This document shows positions 1 through 5,645 of a stretch of DNA of 5,645 nt, piece by piece (position 1 is the stretch's first letter; each line of letters starts with the position of its first letter). The stretch spans positions 1-5,645 of the forward strand of contig JAUHWJ010000160.1 in the NCBI GenBank assembly GCA_030424705.1, given 5' to 3'. A model generated the notes under the pieces. The model saw only the letters and a program-made list of their open reading frames with translations, was not told the origin of the DNA and searched no databases. This DNA comes from Alphaproteobacteria bacterium (GTDB taxonomy: Bacteria; Pseudomonadota; Alphaproteobacteria; Rhodobacterales; Rhodobacteraceae). The translations under genes and the position numbers were made by a program.

Positions 1-1475
1 AGCGCCGCGACCGCGGCGCCGGCGATCTCCGAGTCGTCGAAGGGATGCGTGACGCCCATGATCTCCTGCCCGCTCTCATGCCCCTTTCCCGCGATCAGAA
101 GGCGGTCTGACGGCGACAATGAGTCGACGCCGCGGAGAATGGCCTCCGCCCGGTCCCCCGCCTCCTCCGCGCCGGGGCACCCCGCGATCACCTCGGCCCG
201 GATCGCGGCCGGATCCTCGCTCCGCGGGTTGTCGTCCGTCACGATCACCAGGTCGGCGCCGGCGGCGGCGGCGCGGCCCATCTCGGGCCGCTTGCCCTTG
301 TCCCGGTCTCCGCCCGCGCCGAAAACGACGACGAGCCGCCCCGGCGTGTGGAGCCGGAGCGCGGCGAGCGCCGTGGCGAGCCCGGCGGGGGTGTGGGCGT
401 AGTCGACATAGACCGCCGCGCCGTTCGCCCGCGTCGCGACCCGCTCCATCCGCCCGCGCACGCCGACCAGCGCCTCCATCGCGCCGAAGACGGCTTCCGG
501 CGCCTCGCCGGCCCCGATGGCGAGCCCCGCCGCCGCCATTGCGTTGAGCCCCTGGAAGCCGCCGACGAGGCCGAGCCGCACGCGCCGCGGCGCGCCCCGC
601 CATTCGAGGTCGAGCGTCTGGCCCTCCGCATCGAACCGCGCGTCGATCAGGCGAAGGCCCCGCGCCGCCTCCCTGTCCCGCCCATAGGGAATGACCTCGG
701 CGCGCCGCGCGGCCCGCAGGGCCTCGGGAAAGCAGGCCTCGTCCGCGTTGATCACCGCCGCCGCGCCCTCCGGCAGCACTTCGGAGAAGAGCCGGAGCTT
801 CGCGGCGAGATAGGCCTCGAAGGTCTCATGATAGTCGAGATGGTCGCGGCTGATGTTCGTGAAGGCCGCCGCGGCCAGACGCACTCCGTCCACCCGATGC
901 TGCGCCAGCCCGTGGCTCGACGCCTCCATCGCCGCATGGGTCACGCCCTCCGCCGCAAGCGCGGCGAGGAGGCGGTGGAGCGCCACCGGGTCCGGCGTCG
1001 TCATCGCCGGGGCGGGGATGTCCGCCCCCTCCACGCCGACCGTGCCGAAGCTCGCCGCGCGGCGGCCGAGCGCGGCGAAGATCTGCCGCGCGAAGCTGGC
1101 GACCGAGGTCTTGCCGTTCGTCCCCGTCACGGCGACGAGCGTCTCGGGCTGCGCGCCGAAGAAGGCCGCGGCGGCGAGGGCGAGGCGGCGGCGCGGCTCG
1201 GGGTCGATCAGGAACGGGACGGGCCAGGAGCCGATATCGGCCTTCGCCCGCTCCGCTCCCGCCTCGTCCGCCAGCACCGCGGCGGCGCCCATCCGGACCG
1301 CGTATTGCGCGAATTCCGCGCCGTCGAGCCGCCCGCGGAGCGCGGCGAAGAGGAAGCCCGGCCTCACCTCCCGGCTGTCCGCCGTCAGCCCCGCGATGGC
1401 GAGATCGGGCGGGGGCGCGGGCCCCCGATGCGGCAGCGCCGCGAGGCCGAGCGCCGCGAGGCTCCGCCCGCTCAA
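1..1475 (-). CDS. murE: UDP-N-acetylmuramoyl-L-alanyl-D-glutamate:meso-diaminopimelate ligase (MurE), 3' end cut by window edge
   Basis: MurE is the cytoplasmic Mur ligase that uses ATP to add the third stem-peptide residue to UDP-MurNAc-L-Ala-D-Glu. I read 491 uninterrupted codons, close to the usual family length of about 490, so only a few C-terminal residues should be missing. Visible in order: N-terminal substrate-binding segment with DSRxVxPG-type motif (residues 33-40); ATP-binding P-loop TGTNGKTS (117-124, Lys122); TTPDP (159-163); EASSHGL (184-190); NISRDHLDYH (207-216); YLAAKLRLF (222-230), whose Lys226 matches the carbamylated lysine; DYAHTP (358-363); GAGGDRDKGKRP (386-397); the substrate-selecting DNPR (415-418); and GKGHE (463-467). 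DNPR is the established mark of meso-diaminopimelate rather than lysine specificity. The start is TTG at 1475-1473, overlapping the ftsI stop as TTGA, with a GGGGG stretch 7 bases upstream. No ATG or GTG lies nearby in frame, and the resulting N-terminus (MSGRSLAALGLAAL) fits alphaproteobacterial MurE. The identity is certain; the start is likely. Confidence 0.96.
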   Translation of the reverse strand, partial: MSGRSLAALGLAALPHRGPAPPPDLAIAGLTADSREVRPGFLFAALRGRLDGAEFAQYAVRMGAAAVLADEAGAERAKADIGSWPVPFLIDPEPRRRLALAAAAFFGAQPETLVAVTGTNGKTSVASFARQIFAALGRRAASFGTVGVEGADIPAPAMTTPDPVALHRLLAALAAEGVTHAAMEASSHGLAQHRVDGVRLAAAAFTNISRDHLDYHETFEAYLAAKLRLFSEVLPEGAAAVINADEACFPEALRAARRAEVIPYGRDREAARGLRLIDARFDAEGQTLDLEWRGAPRRVRLGLVGGFQGLNAMAAAGLAIGAGEAPEAVFGAMEALVGVRGRMERVATRANGAAVYVDYAHTPAGLATALAALRLHTPGRLVVVFGAGGDRDKGKRPEMGRAAAAGADLVIVTDDNPRSEDPAAIRAEVIAGCPGAEEAGDRAEAILRGVDSLSPSDRLLIAGKGHESGQEIMGVTHPFDDSEIAGAAVAA

Positions 1476-3271
1476 AACCGCGCCCCCGAGGCAGCCCCGG
1501 CGACATCCGCCGGGTCGAGCGGCTTCGGCGCCGGGCGGATGCCGAGCACAGGCGCGATGCGGCGGACGGCGAGCCCCGCGGTCGGCGCCGCCGTCCAGCC
1601 CGCGGTGCGCCAGGTCCGCCCGTATTTGAAGGTCGAGGCCTCGTCGAGCGTCACCACGATCACATAACGCGGGTCCGACATCGGGAAGGCGCCGGCGAAG
1701 GTGGTGATGTTCCTCCCGCCGTCATAGCCGCCCGCCGAGGGCTTCTCCGCCGTCCCGGTCTTGCCGCCGACCTCGTAGCCCGGCACCTCGGCGAGGTTCG
1801 CCGTGCCCTTCTCCTCCGCCACCACGGCGCGCAGCATCTCGCGCAGATGGCGGGAGGTCTCGGCGGAGATCACGCGGTCCGCCTCCGTCGGCGCCGGCGC
1901 GCCGGGGATCAGCGTCGGCTTCACCTTCAGCCCGCCGTTCAGAAGCGTCGCATAGGCCGCGGCGAGATGGAGCTGCGTCGCTGCGAGGCCGTGGCCGTAG
2001 GAGATCGTCATGGTCGAGAGCTGGCTCCAGTTCGCCGGATAGAGCGGCTGGCCGAGCCGCGCCTCCGCGATCTCCACCGGCGTGGGGGAGAGGAGCCCGA
2101 GCTTCCCGAGAAAGTCCTTCTGCCGCTCGGCGCCGATGGCGATGGCGACGCGCGCTGTGCCGACATTGGAGCTTTCCACGATCACGTCGCGCAGCGTCAT
2201 CCGCGGCGGCATCTTGTGGAAGTCGCTGATGCGGAACCTGCCGATGCGGAGCGGCCCGGTCGTGTCGATCATGGTTTCCGGGCCGTAGAGGCCGAGCTCC
2301 ATCGCCTGCGCCGCGGCGAAGGTCTTGAAGGTGGAGCCGAGCTCGTAAACGCCCTCCGCCGCCCGGTTCATCATCGGGCGCGTCTTGGCCACCACGGGGT
2401 CGCGCGTGTCCGGCCGGGCGTTCGGGTCGAAATCGGGCAGGGATACCATCGCGATGATCTCGCCGTTCCGCGCGTCCATCAGCACGGCGGAGGCGGCGAT
2501 GGCGCGGAAGTCGCGCATCGCCGCCTCCAGCACCTCCGTCATCGCCGTCTGCGCCGCGAGGTCGAGGGAGATGCGGAAGGGCTCGCCCGCGCGCGACGGG
2601 TCCCGCAGCGCGTCGTCGAGCCGCCGCTCGACGCCGGCGAGGCCGACGAGCTCGGCATGGTCCACGCCCTCCGCCCCCACTGTCGCGCCGCCGAGGACAT
2701 GCGCGGCGATGCGCCCGGCGGGATAGATGCGCGTCTCCCGCCGCCCGAACTCGACGCCGGGGAGGCCGAGATCATGCACGGCCTGCTTCTCCGCCGGGCT
2801 CGCCGGCCGCTTGACCCAGACGAACTTGCGGCCGGGCGCGAAGCGGGCGCGGAGCGTCTCCTCCCCGATTCCGGGCAAGGCGGAGGAGAGGAGCCGCGCG
2901 GCCTCCGCCGCGTCGATCCCGGCGCGGGCGGTGACTTCGGGATGCGCGTAGATCGCCCAGGTCGGCAGGTTGGCGGCGAGGAGCCGCCCCTCCCGGTCCA
3001 CGATCGGCGCGCGCTCCGCCGGCGGCGGCCCGCCCGCGACCTCCAGCGCCGGCTCTTCCGGCTCCGCGACCGCGGTCAGCGCCATCTGCCCGGCGAGAGC
3101 GGCGTAGCCGAGCGCGAAGCAGCCGGCGACGAGCCAGAGCCGCCATTCGGCGAGGTCGGCCCGCGCCTTGCGCCGCGCCTCGCGCGCGTTCTCGCGCCTT
3201 TGCGCGCGCTGCGCGATGCGCTCGGCGCCCTGGTCGCCGAGAACGCGGATGAGCTCGTCGCGCCGCGTCAT
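1472..3271 (-). CDS. ftsI: Septal peptidoglycan transpeptidase, penicillin-binding protein 3 (FtsI)
   Basis: FtsI is the class B penicillin-binding protein that cross-links septal peptidoglycan with FtsW and the FtsQLB complex at the inner membrane. The 599-residue product has a charged, Arg-rich cytoplasmic segment (1-44), one membrane anchor (about 45-66), a periplasmic dimerisation/pedestal domain opening with RAPIVDREGRLLA (87-99), and a transpeptidase domain. The active-site motifs are all present: STFK with catalytic Ser313 and Lys316, SSN at 367-369, and KTG at 504-506. Length is normal for the family, and the long charged N-terminus resembles that of Rhodobacterales FtsI. The ATG at 3271-3269 overlaps the ftsL stop as ATGA and is preceded by a GAGAGGGTGG Shine-Dalgarno-like stretch. 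The stop overlaps the murE TTG. RodA-partner PBP2 is an alternative for this fold, but the position between ftsL and murE and the motif context favour FtsI. Confidence 0.97.
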   Translation of the reverse strand: MTRRDELIRVLGDQGAERIAQRAQRRENAREARRKARADLAEWRLWLVAGCFALGYAALAGQMALTAVAEPEEPALEVAGGPPPAERAPIVDREGRLLAANLPTWAIYAHPEVTARAGIDAAEAARLLSSALPGIGEETLRARFAPGRKFVWVKRPASPAEKQAVHDLGLPGVEFGRRETRIYPAGRIAAHVLGGATVGAEGVDHAELVGLAGVERRLDDALRDPSRAGEPFRISLDLAAQTAMTEVLEAAMRDFRAIAASAVLMDARNGEIIAMVSLPDFDPNARPDTRDPVVAKTRPMMNRAAEGVYELGSTFKTFAAAQAMELGLYGPETMIDTTGPLRIGRFRISDFHKMPPRMTLRDVIVESSNVGTARVAIAIGAERQKDFLGKLGLLSPTPVEIAEARLGQPLYPANWSQLSTMTISYGHGLAATQLHLAAAYATLLNGGLKVKPTLIPGAPAPTEADRVISAETSRHLREMLRAVVAEEKGTANLAEVPGYEVGGKTGTAEKPSAGGYDGGRNITTFAGAFPMSDPRYVIVVTLDEASTFKYGRTWRTAGWTAAPTAGLAVRRIAPVLGIRPAPKPLDPADVAGAASGARF

Positions 3272-3861
3272 CGGTCCACCCTCTCGCGGGCGGGCGCCGG
3301 CGCGCTCCGCGCTGCGGCCGCGGCCGGCTGCGGCGCGGGGGCCGGGGCGGGCGCAGCGACGAAGGCGGGCTCCGGGGCGACGGCGGTAGCCGAGGCGGGG
3401 GCGGGCTTCGGCGCCGCGCCGCGCTCGGGCTCCGCCCGAACGGCGGCCGTCTCGACTCTGCCCGATGCCGCGCCCGCGGCGGGCTCCCGCGCGGGCGCGG
3501 ACCGGCGCGGCGCGGCCTCGCCGGGGAATAGCGCGTCGAGATCGATCAGCGCGACCGGGTCCATCCCGTCATCCGGCTCGATCAGCGGCGCCTCCGCCGT
3601 CTCGCCGAAACGCTCCGGCGTCAGCGGCTCGAGCCCGAGCGGCGCGCCATGCGCCGCGACGAGGGCGGTGAGCCGGTCCGGCGCGTTGAGCCAGGCCCAT
3701 TCGGCGCGCAGCACCGCCAGCGCCTCCCGCTCCGCCGCGATGTCCCGGTTGAGCCGGGCCACGTCGCGGAGCGCGTCCTTCGTCCGGTAGGTGACCGAGA
3801 AGGACCAGGAGGCGACGGCGACGAGCGCGGCGAAGGCGAAGAGATGGAGGACCCAGCGCAT
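3268..3861 (-). CDS. ftsL: Cell division protein FtsL-like, with long Ala/Pro-rich C-terminal tail
   Basis: FtsL is a small bitopic inner-membrane protein that joins FtsB and FtsQ and activates FtsWI in the divisome. The 197-residue product has almost no cytoplasmic part, a hydrophobic segment at about residues 4-22, then a charged predicted coiled coil (about 25-58) and a short conserved-looking stretch with NAPDRLTALVAAH (59-71) and a PL.LEPLTPERF region (74-85), the order expected of FtsL. Sequence conservation in this family is low, so the call rests on this architecture plus its place between rsmH and ftsI. From about residue 113 the protein is Ala/Pro/Glu/Arg-rich low complexity, including a (PA)n run near 171-176; family members are commonly about 100-120 residues, so this is an extension of some 80 residues. 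The frame is intact through the tail, because its TGA overlaps the ftsI ATG. The ATG at 3861-3859 shares one base with the rsmH stop (TGATG), with GGGGGA 7 bases upstream. Confidence 0.87.
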   Translation of the reverse strand: MRWVLHLFAFAALVAVASWSFSVTYRTKDALRDVARLNRDIAAEREALAVLRAEWAWLNAPDRLTALVAAHGAPLGLEPLTPERFGETAEAPLIEPDDGMDPVALIDLDALFPGEAAPRRSAPAREPAAGAASGRVETAAVRAEPERGAAPKPAPASATAVAPEPAFVAAPAPAPAPQPAAAAARSAPAPARERVDR

Positions 3862-4874
3862 CAGCGCATCCCCCGCGCGGCGCCCGAAAGCGCGGGCAAG
3901 CCAAGCGCGGTGGCGGAAACGGCGCCGGCCGGCGCGCCCGTCCGCCTTGCGGCGCGAAGCTTCGCGGACCGCGCGCGGGGGTTCCGCGCCAGCTCCGCCG
4001 CGCCGGGCTCCAGCGCCTTCCGCGTGATGATCTCGAAGGCGGGCGCCGCGCCCGCCGCCGCCGGGGCATGGCGGGAGCCGCCGGGCGCCGCTCCGCCGCG
4101 AAGCCTGAGGAAGCGCTTCACGATCCGGTCCTCCAGCGAATGAAAGCTCACCACGGCGAGAATCCCGCCCTCCGCCAGCAGCGACTCGGCGGCGGAGAGG
4201 CCGCGGGCCAGCTCCCCGAGTTCGTCGTTCACCGCGATGCGCAGCGCCTGGAAGACCCGCGTCGCCGGATGCGGCCAGCCCGGCTTCGGCCGCGGCAGGC
4301 AGCGCTCCACCAGCGCGGCGAGCGCGCGCGTCGTCTCTATGGGCGCGTCGGCGCGCGCCGCGACGATGGCCCGCGCGATGCGGCGGGAGGCGCGCTCCTC
4401 CCCGTAGAGGAAGAAGATGTCGGCCAGGGCCGCCTCCTCCGCCCGGTTCACGATCTCCGCCGCGCTCGGCCCTTCCGATCCCATCCGCATGTCGAGCGGG
4501 CCGTCCTTCATGAAGGAGAAGCCGCGCCGCGCCTCGTCGATCTGCATGGAGGAGACGCCGATGTCGAAAACGGCCCCGTCGAGCGGCCCGTCAACCAGTT
4601 CCGCAAGGTCCCCGAACCGCCCTTCCACGATCTCCAGCCGCCCTTCGAAGGCCGGCGCCCATTCCCGCCCGCGGGCGACCGCCTCCGGATCCCGGTCGAG
4701 CGCGATCACGCGGCCCGCCCCGGCCTCCAGCAGACCGACCGAATAGCCGCCCGCGCCGAACGTCCCGTCGAGAAAGGTTCCGCCCCGGCCCGGCTCCAGC
4801 ACGGAGAGAACCTCCGCGAGCATCACCGGCTCGTGGAGCGCGCGCGCCGCGCGGAGCGCCGCCTCCGCGCTCAT
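3861..4874 (-). CDS. rsmH: 16S rRNA (cytosine-1402-N4)-methyltransferase (RsmH/MraW)
   Basis: RsmH uses S-adenosylmethionine to methylate N4 of C1402 in the decoding centre of 16S rRNA. The 337-residue product carries the family motifs in order: [10 protein letters not shown] near the N-terminus (14-23), the SAM-binding [10 protein letters not shown] (36-45), ALDRDP (58-63), GRFGDL (85-90), [10 protein letters not shown] (104-113), RGFSF (117-121), PLDMRM (126-131), [18 protein letters not shown] (202-219), [15 protein letters not shown] (243-257) and [10 protein letters not shown] (298-307). A short Ala-rich tail follows. The reading frame is open upstream as far as 5495, but codons before Met at 4874 give only an Arg-rich out-of-frame reading of mraZ. 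The ATG overlaps the mraZ stop as ATGA, and the protein then starts in register with the family. There is no strong Shine-Dalgarno sequence before it, so it may depend on ribosomes finishing mraZ. The stop overlaps ftsL by one base. Confidence 0.98.
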   Translation of the reverse strand: MSAEAALRAARALHEPVMLAEVLSVLEPGRGGTFLDGTFGAGGYSVGLLEAGAGRVIALDRDPEAVARGREWAPAFEGRLEIVEGRFGDLAELVDGPLDGAVFDIGVSSMQIDEARRGFSFMKDGPLDMRMGSEGPSAAEIVNRAEEAALADIFFLYGEERASRRIARAIVAARADAPIETTRALAALVERCLPRPKPGWPHPATRVFQALRIAVNDELGELARGLSAAESLLAEGGILAVVSFHSLEDRIVKRFLRLRGGAAPGGSRHAPAAAGAAPAFEIITRKALEPGAAELARNPRARSAKLRAARRTGAPAGAVSATALGLPALSGAARGMR

Positions 4875-5338
4875 GCCGTGCGCGCCGCGGACCAGGGCAG
4901 CGCCGAGGCGTTCTCCCGCGCCGTACGGCGGAGATCGGCCTTCATCGCCGCGTAATGTTCGGGCTTCCAGATCTGGAAATGGCTGAGCCGGCCGACGAAG
5001 AGCGCATCCTCCTCGATCTCGGCCATCGCCTTCAGGTCCGCCGGCAGCACGATCCGCCCCGTCCCGTCCAGCGGCAATTCCCGCGCTTCGCTGCCGAGCG
5101 CGTCGGAGAGCGCCTCGGCCACCGGGTCGAAGGGCGGCATGGTCATCACGCTCTCCGCGAGGCGGCGATAATGCCCCGCGCCGAAGCCGATGATGGCGGG
5201 CCGCTCCATGAGCTCGGGCATCAGGTAGAGCGTGGCGTCCCCCCCGTCCCGCAGCGCATTGCGGAAGGGCGCCGGGATCGAGACCCGGCCCTTCGCATCG
5301 ACCTTGTTGGTCGCGCTGGAGGAGAAGATCGTCTGCAC
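4871..5338 (-). CDS. mraZ: Transcriptional regulator MraZ
   Basis: MraZ is a DNA-binding protein of the AbrB/SpoVT-like swapped-hairpin class, forms ring-shaped oligomers, and in studied bacteria binds repeats upstream of its own operon and regulates the dcw genes. The 155-residue product has the two tandem MraZ half-domains: [16 protein letters not shown] (11-26) and [15 protein letters not shown] (88-102), each with the DxxGR signature (D14-R18, D91-R95). Length is normal. The start is GTG at 5338-5336; no ATG exists in this frame upstream, and the 13 residues before DAKGR match the usual distance from the family's N-terminus. A GGGGAG Shine-Dalgarno sequence lies 6 bases before it. It is the first gene of the operon, and its TGA overlaps the rsmH ATG. 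Confidence 0.97.
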   Translation of the reverse strand: MQTIFSSSATNKVDAKGRVSIPAPFRNALRDGGDATLYLMPELMERPAIIGFGAGHYRRLAESVMTMPPFDPVAEALSDALGSEARELPLDGTGRIVLPADLKAMAEIEEDALFVGRLSHFQIWKPEHYAAMKADLRRTARENASALPWSAARTA

Positions 5339-5344
5339 CGCCCG

Positions 5345-5350
5345 CTCCCC
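5345..5350 (-). promoter_or_regulatory. Ribosome binding site of mraZ
   Basis: On the minus strand this reads GGGGAG, separated by 6 bases from the GTG at 5338. It sits at the end of a purine-rich stretch (about 5345-5371 on the coding strand). It supports GTG as the mraZ start, since no ATG is available in frame upstream. Confidence 0.65.
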
Positions 5351-5401
5351 GCCTCTCCCTCTTTCTCCGTGCGCGCCGCTCCCGCCGCCCGGATGTGAAA
5401 C

Positions 5402-5431
5402 GGGCCGCGCACCTCTCGGGATGCGCGGCCC
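5402..5431 (-). promoter_or_regulatory. GC-rich hairpin in the mraZ leader
   Basis: A perfect inverted repeat: GGGCCGCGCA on the coding strand (5431-5422), a 10-base loop, then UGCGCGGCCC (5411-5402). That is ten uninterrupted base pairs, nine being the GC-rich arm plus one A-U. It lies 63 bases before the mraZ start. The bases after it on the coding strand (GTTTCACAT) include only three consecutive T, so it is a poor match to an intrinsic terminator. An attenuator, an RNA-stabilising stem or simply a GC-rich chance fold are all possible. The hairpin itself is seen directly; its role is inference. Confidence 0.45.
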
Positions 5432-5560
5432 TCAGCCTGTCCCTCGGCGCCGTCTGACTGCGCCCGCCGCGTTTTCGCGGTCGTCTTCGCCTCACGCAGC
5501 GCCCCGGCGCCTGTATGAACCTGCCGATTTATCGTTGAGGCCGGAGGTCGCTGCGTTTCA

Positions 5561-5617
5561 TGGTGATAGCATGGGATGGCATGGTCAGCAAGGGATTCGT
5601 ATGGGCATTTCATGGGA
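5561..5617 (+). repeat. Series of TGG-type elements at about 10-11 base spacing, possible MraZ operator
   Basis: On the plus strand six elements recur at nearly helical spacing: TGGTG at 5561, TGGGA at 5572, TGGTC at 5582, AGGGA at 5591, TGGGC at 5602 and TGGGA at 5613 (steps of 11, 10, 9, 11 and 11). Within it GCATGG is repeated exactly at 5569 and 5579. MraZ is known to bind TGGGN-type repeats separated by about 5 bases upstream of mraZ. The resemblance is real, but only three of the six carry a full TGGG, and they lie on the strand opposite to mraZ transcription. Confidence 0.35.
5563..5591 (-). promoter_or_regulatory. Candidate sigma-70-type promoter for the dcw operon
   Basis: On the minus strand TTGCTG (5591-5586) is followed after exactly 17 bases by TATCAC (5568-5563). 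The match to TTGACA is 3 of 6 and to TATAAT 4 of 6, with ideal spacing. It lies in the AT-richer part of the upstream region, where a promoter is expected, and would give a leader of roughly 215-220 bases. The match is modest and other placements are possible. Confidence 0.3.
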
Positions 5618-5645
5618 AAGTGCCTGAAGAATCGCTCGAATGCGA

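Larger units (their letters stand above)
5339..5645 (-). other. Leader and upstream region of the dcw operon, no gene seen
   Basis: These 307 bases carry no gene I can support. The part next to mraZ (5339-5520) is GC-rich, with a purine-rich ribosome-loading stretch, a strong hairpin (5402-5431) and a small one at 5467-5480 (CCGCG, four-base loop, CGCGG). The far part is AT-richer: 63 of 120 bases at 5521-5640 are G or C, clearly below the coding regions. That drop is typical of an intergenic promoter region. The readings open here on either strand are Arg-rich, lack family motifs and either run into mraZ in the wrong frame or stop at once. Confidence 0.7.

Noticed and set aside
826..1506. 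226-codon minus-strand reading starting with ATG near the ftsI end
   Set aside because: It is in a different frame from the one holding all MurE motifs, and its Arg/Gly/Ala-rich translation shows no family features.
348..1667. 439-codon open reading on the plus strand across murE
   Set aside because: It is antisense to the clear MurE frame and has shadow-like Arg-rich composition and no motifs.
1847..3790. 647-codon open reading on the plus strand, antisense to ftsI and ftsL
   Set aside because: It is Arg/Gly/Ala-rich with no recognisable motif and lies opposite two certain genes. Long antisense open frames are usual in DNA this GC-rich.
4875..5495. Upstream extension of the rsmH frame
   Set aside because: The extra 207 codons overlap mraZ out of frame, show no conserved content, and precede the family-matching Met at 4874.
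5221..5613. 130-codon minus-strand reading through the leader into mraZ
   Set aside because: It enters mraZ in the wrong frame, becomes Arg/Gly-rich, and has no Shine-Dalgarno sequence or recognisable motif.
5594..5633. Two GANTC sites (5594-5598 and 5629-5633) upstream of mraZ, possible CcrM methylation control
   Set aside because: At least six other GANTC sites occur inside the coding regions of this window, so two here are not clearly above background.
5612..5645. Possible start of a divergent plus-strand gene (ATG at 5612, open to the window edge)
   Set aside because: Only eleven codons are visible and there is no ribosome binding site, so it cannot be supported.
5585..5645. Possible C-terminus of an upstream minus-strand gene ending at TGA 5587-5585
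   Set aside because: About 19 codons are visible, with no motif, in a low-GC stretch that looks intergenic. It cannot be told from chance.

Overview
The window holds the start of a division and cell wall (dcw) gene cluster, read entirely on the minus strand: mraZ, rsmH (mraW), ftsL, ftsI (PBP3) and murE, in that order of transcription from right to left. murE runs off the left edge a few codons before its expected end. The DNA is very GC-rich. The gene order, the meso-diaminopimelate signature in MurE, and the long charged cytoplasmic N-terminus of FtsI point to an alphaproteobacterium, perhaps a high-GC Rhodobacterales-like lineage. The lineage is an inference from gene style, since there is no rRNA in the window.

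Layout: bases 1-1475 encode murE (minus, TTG start, 3' end outside the window). Bases 1472-3271 encode ftsI, 3268-3861 ftsL, 3861-4874 rsmH and 4871-5338 mraZ, which starts with GTG. Bases 5339-5645 are the upstream leader and promoter region of the cluster. It is AT-richer at its far end and carries a strong hairpin, a candidate promoter and a series of TGG-type repeats spaced at about one helical turn.

The five genes form one gapless transcription unit. Every stop codon overlaps the next start by 1 or 4 bases, so translation is probably coupled from mraZ through murE. MraZ is the DNA-binding regulator that in studied bacteria controls this operon, and RsmH methylates 16S rRNA. FtsL and FtsI are inner-membrane components of the divisome, with FtsI making septal peptidoglycan cross-links. 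MurE adds the third amino acid to the peptidoglycan precursor in the cytoplasm. The genes further downstream in typical clusters (murF, mraY and so on) would lie beyond the left edge.

I found no mobile element, CRISPR array, tRNA, rRNA or defence gene. The window is core chromosome, and I see no evidence of a new biological system. The points worth a second look are the putative operator/promoter region upstream of mraZ, the Ala/Pro-rich tail on FtsL, and the TTG start of murE, which an ATG-only gene caller would miss or misplace.
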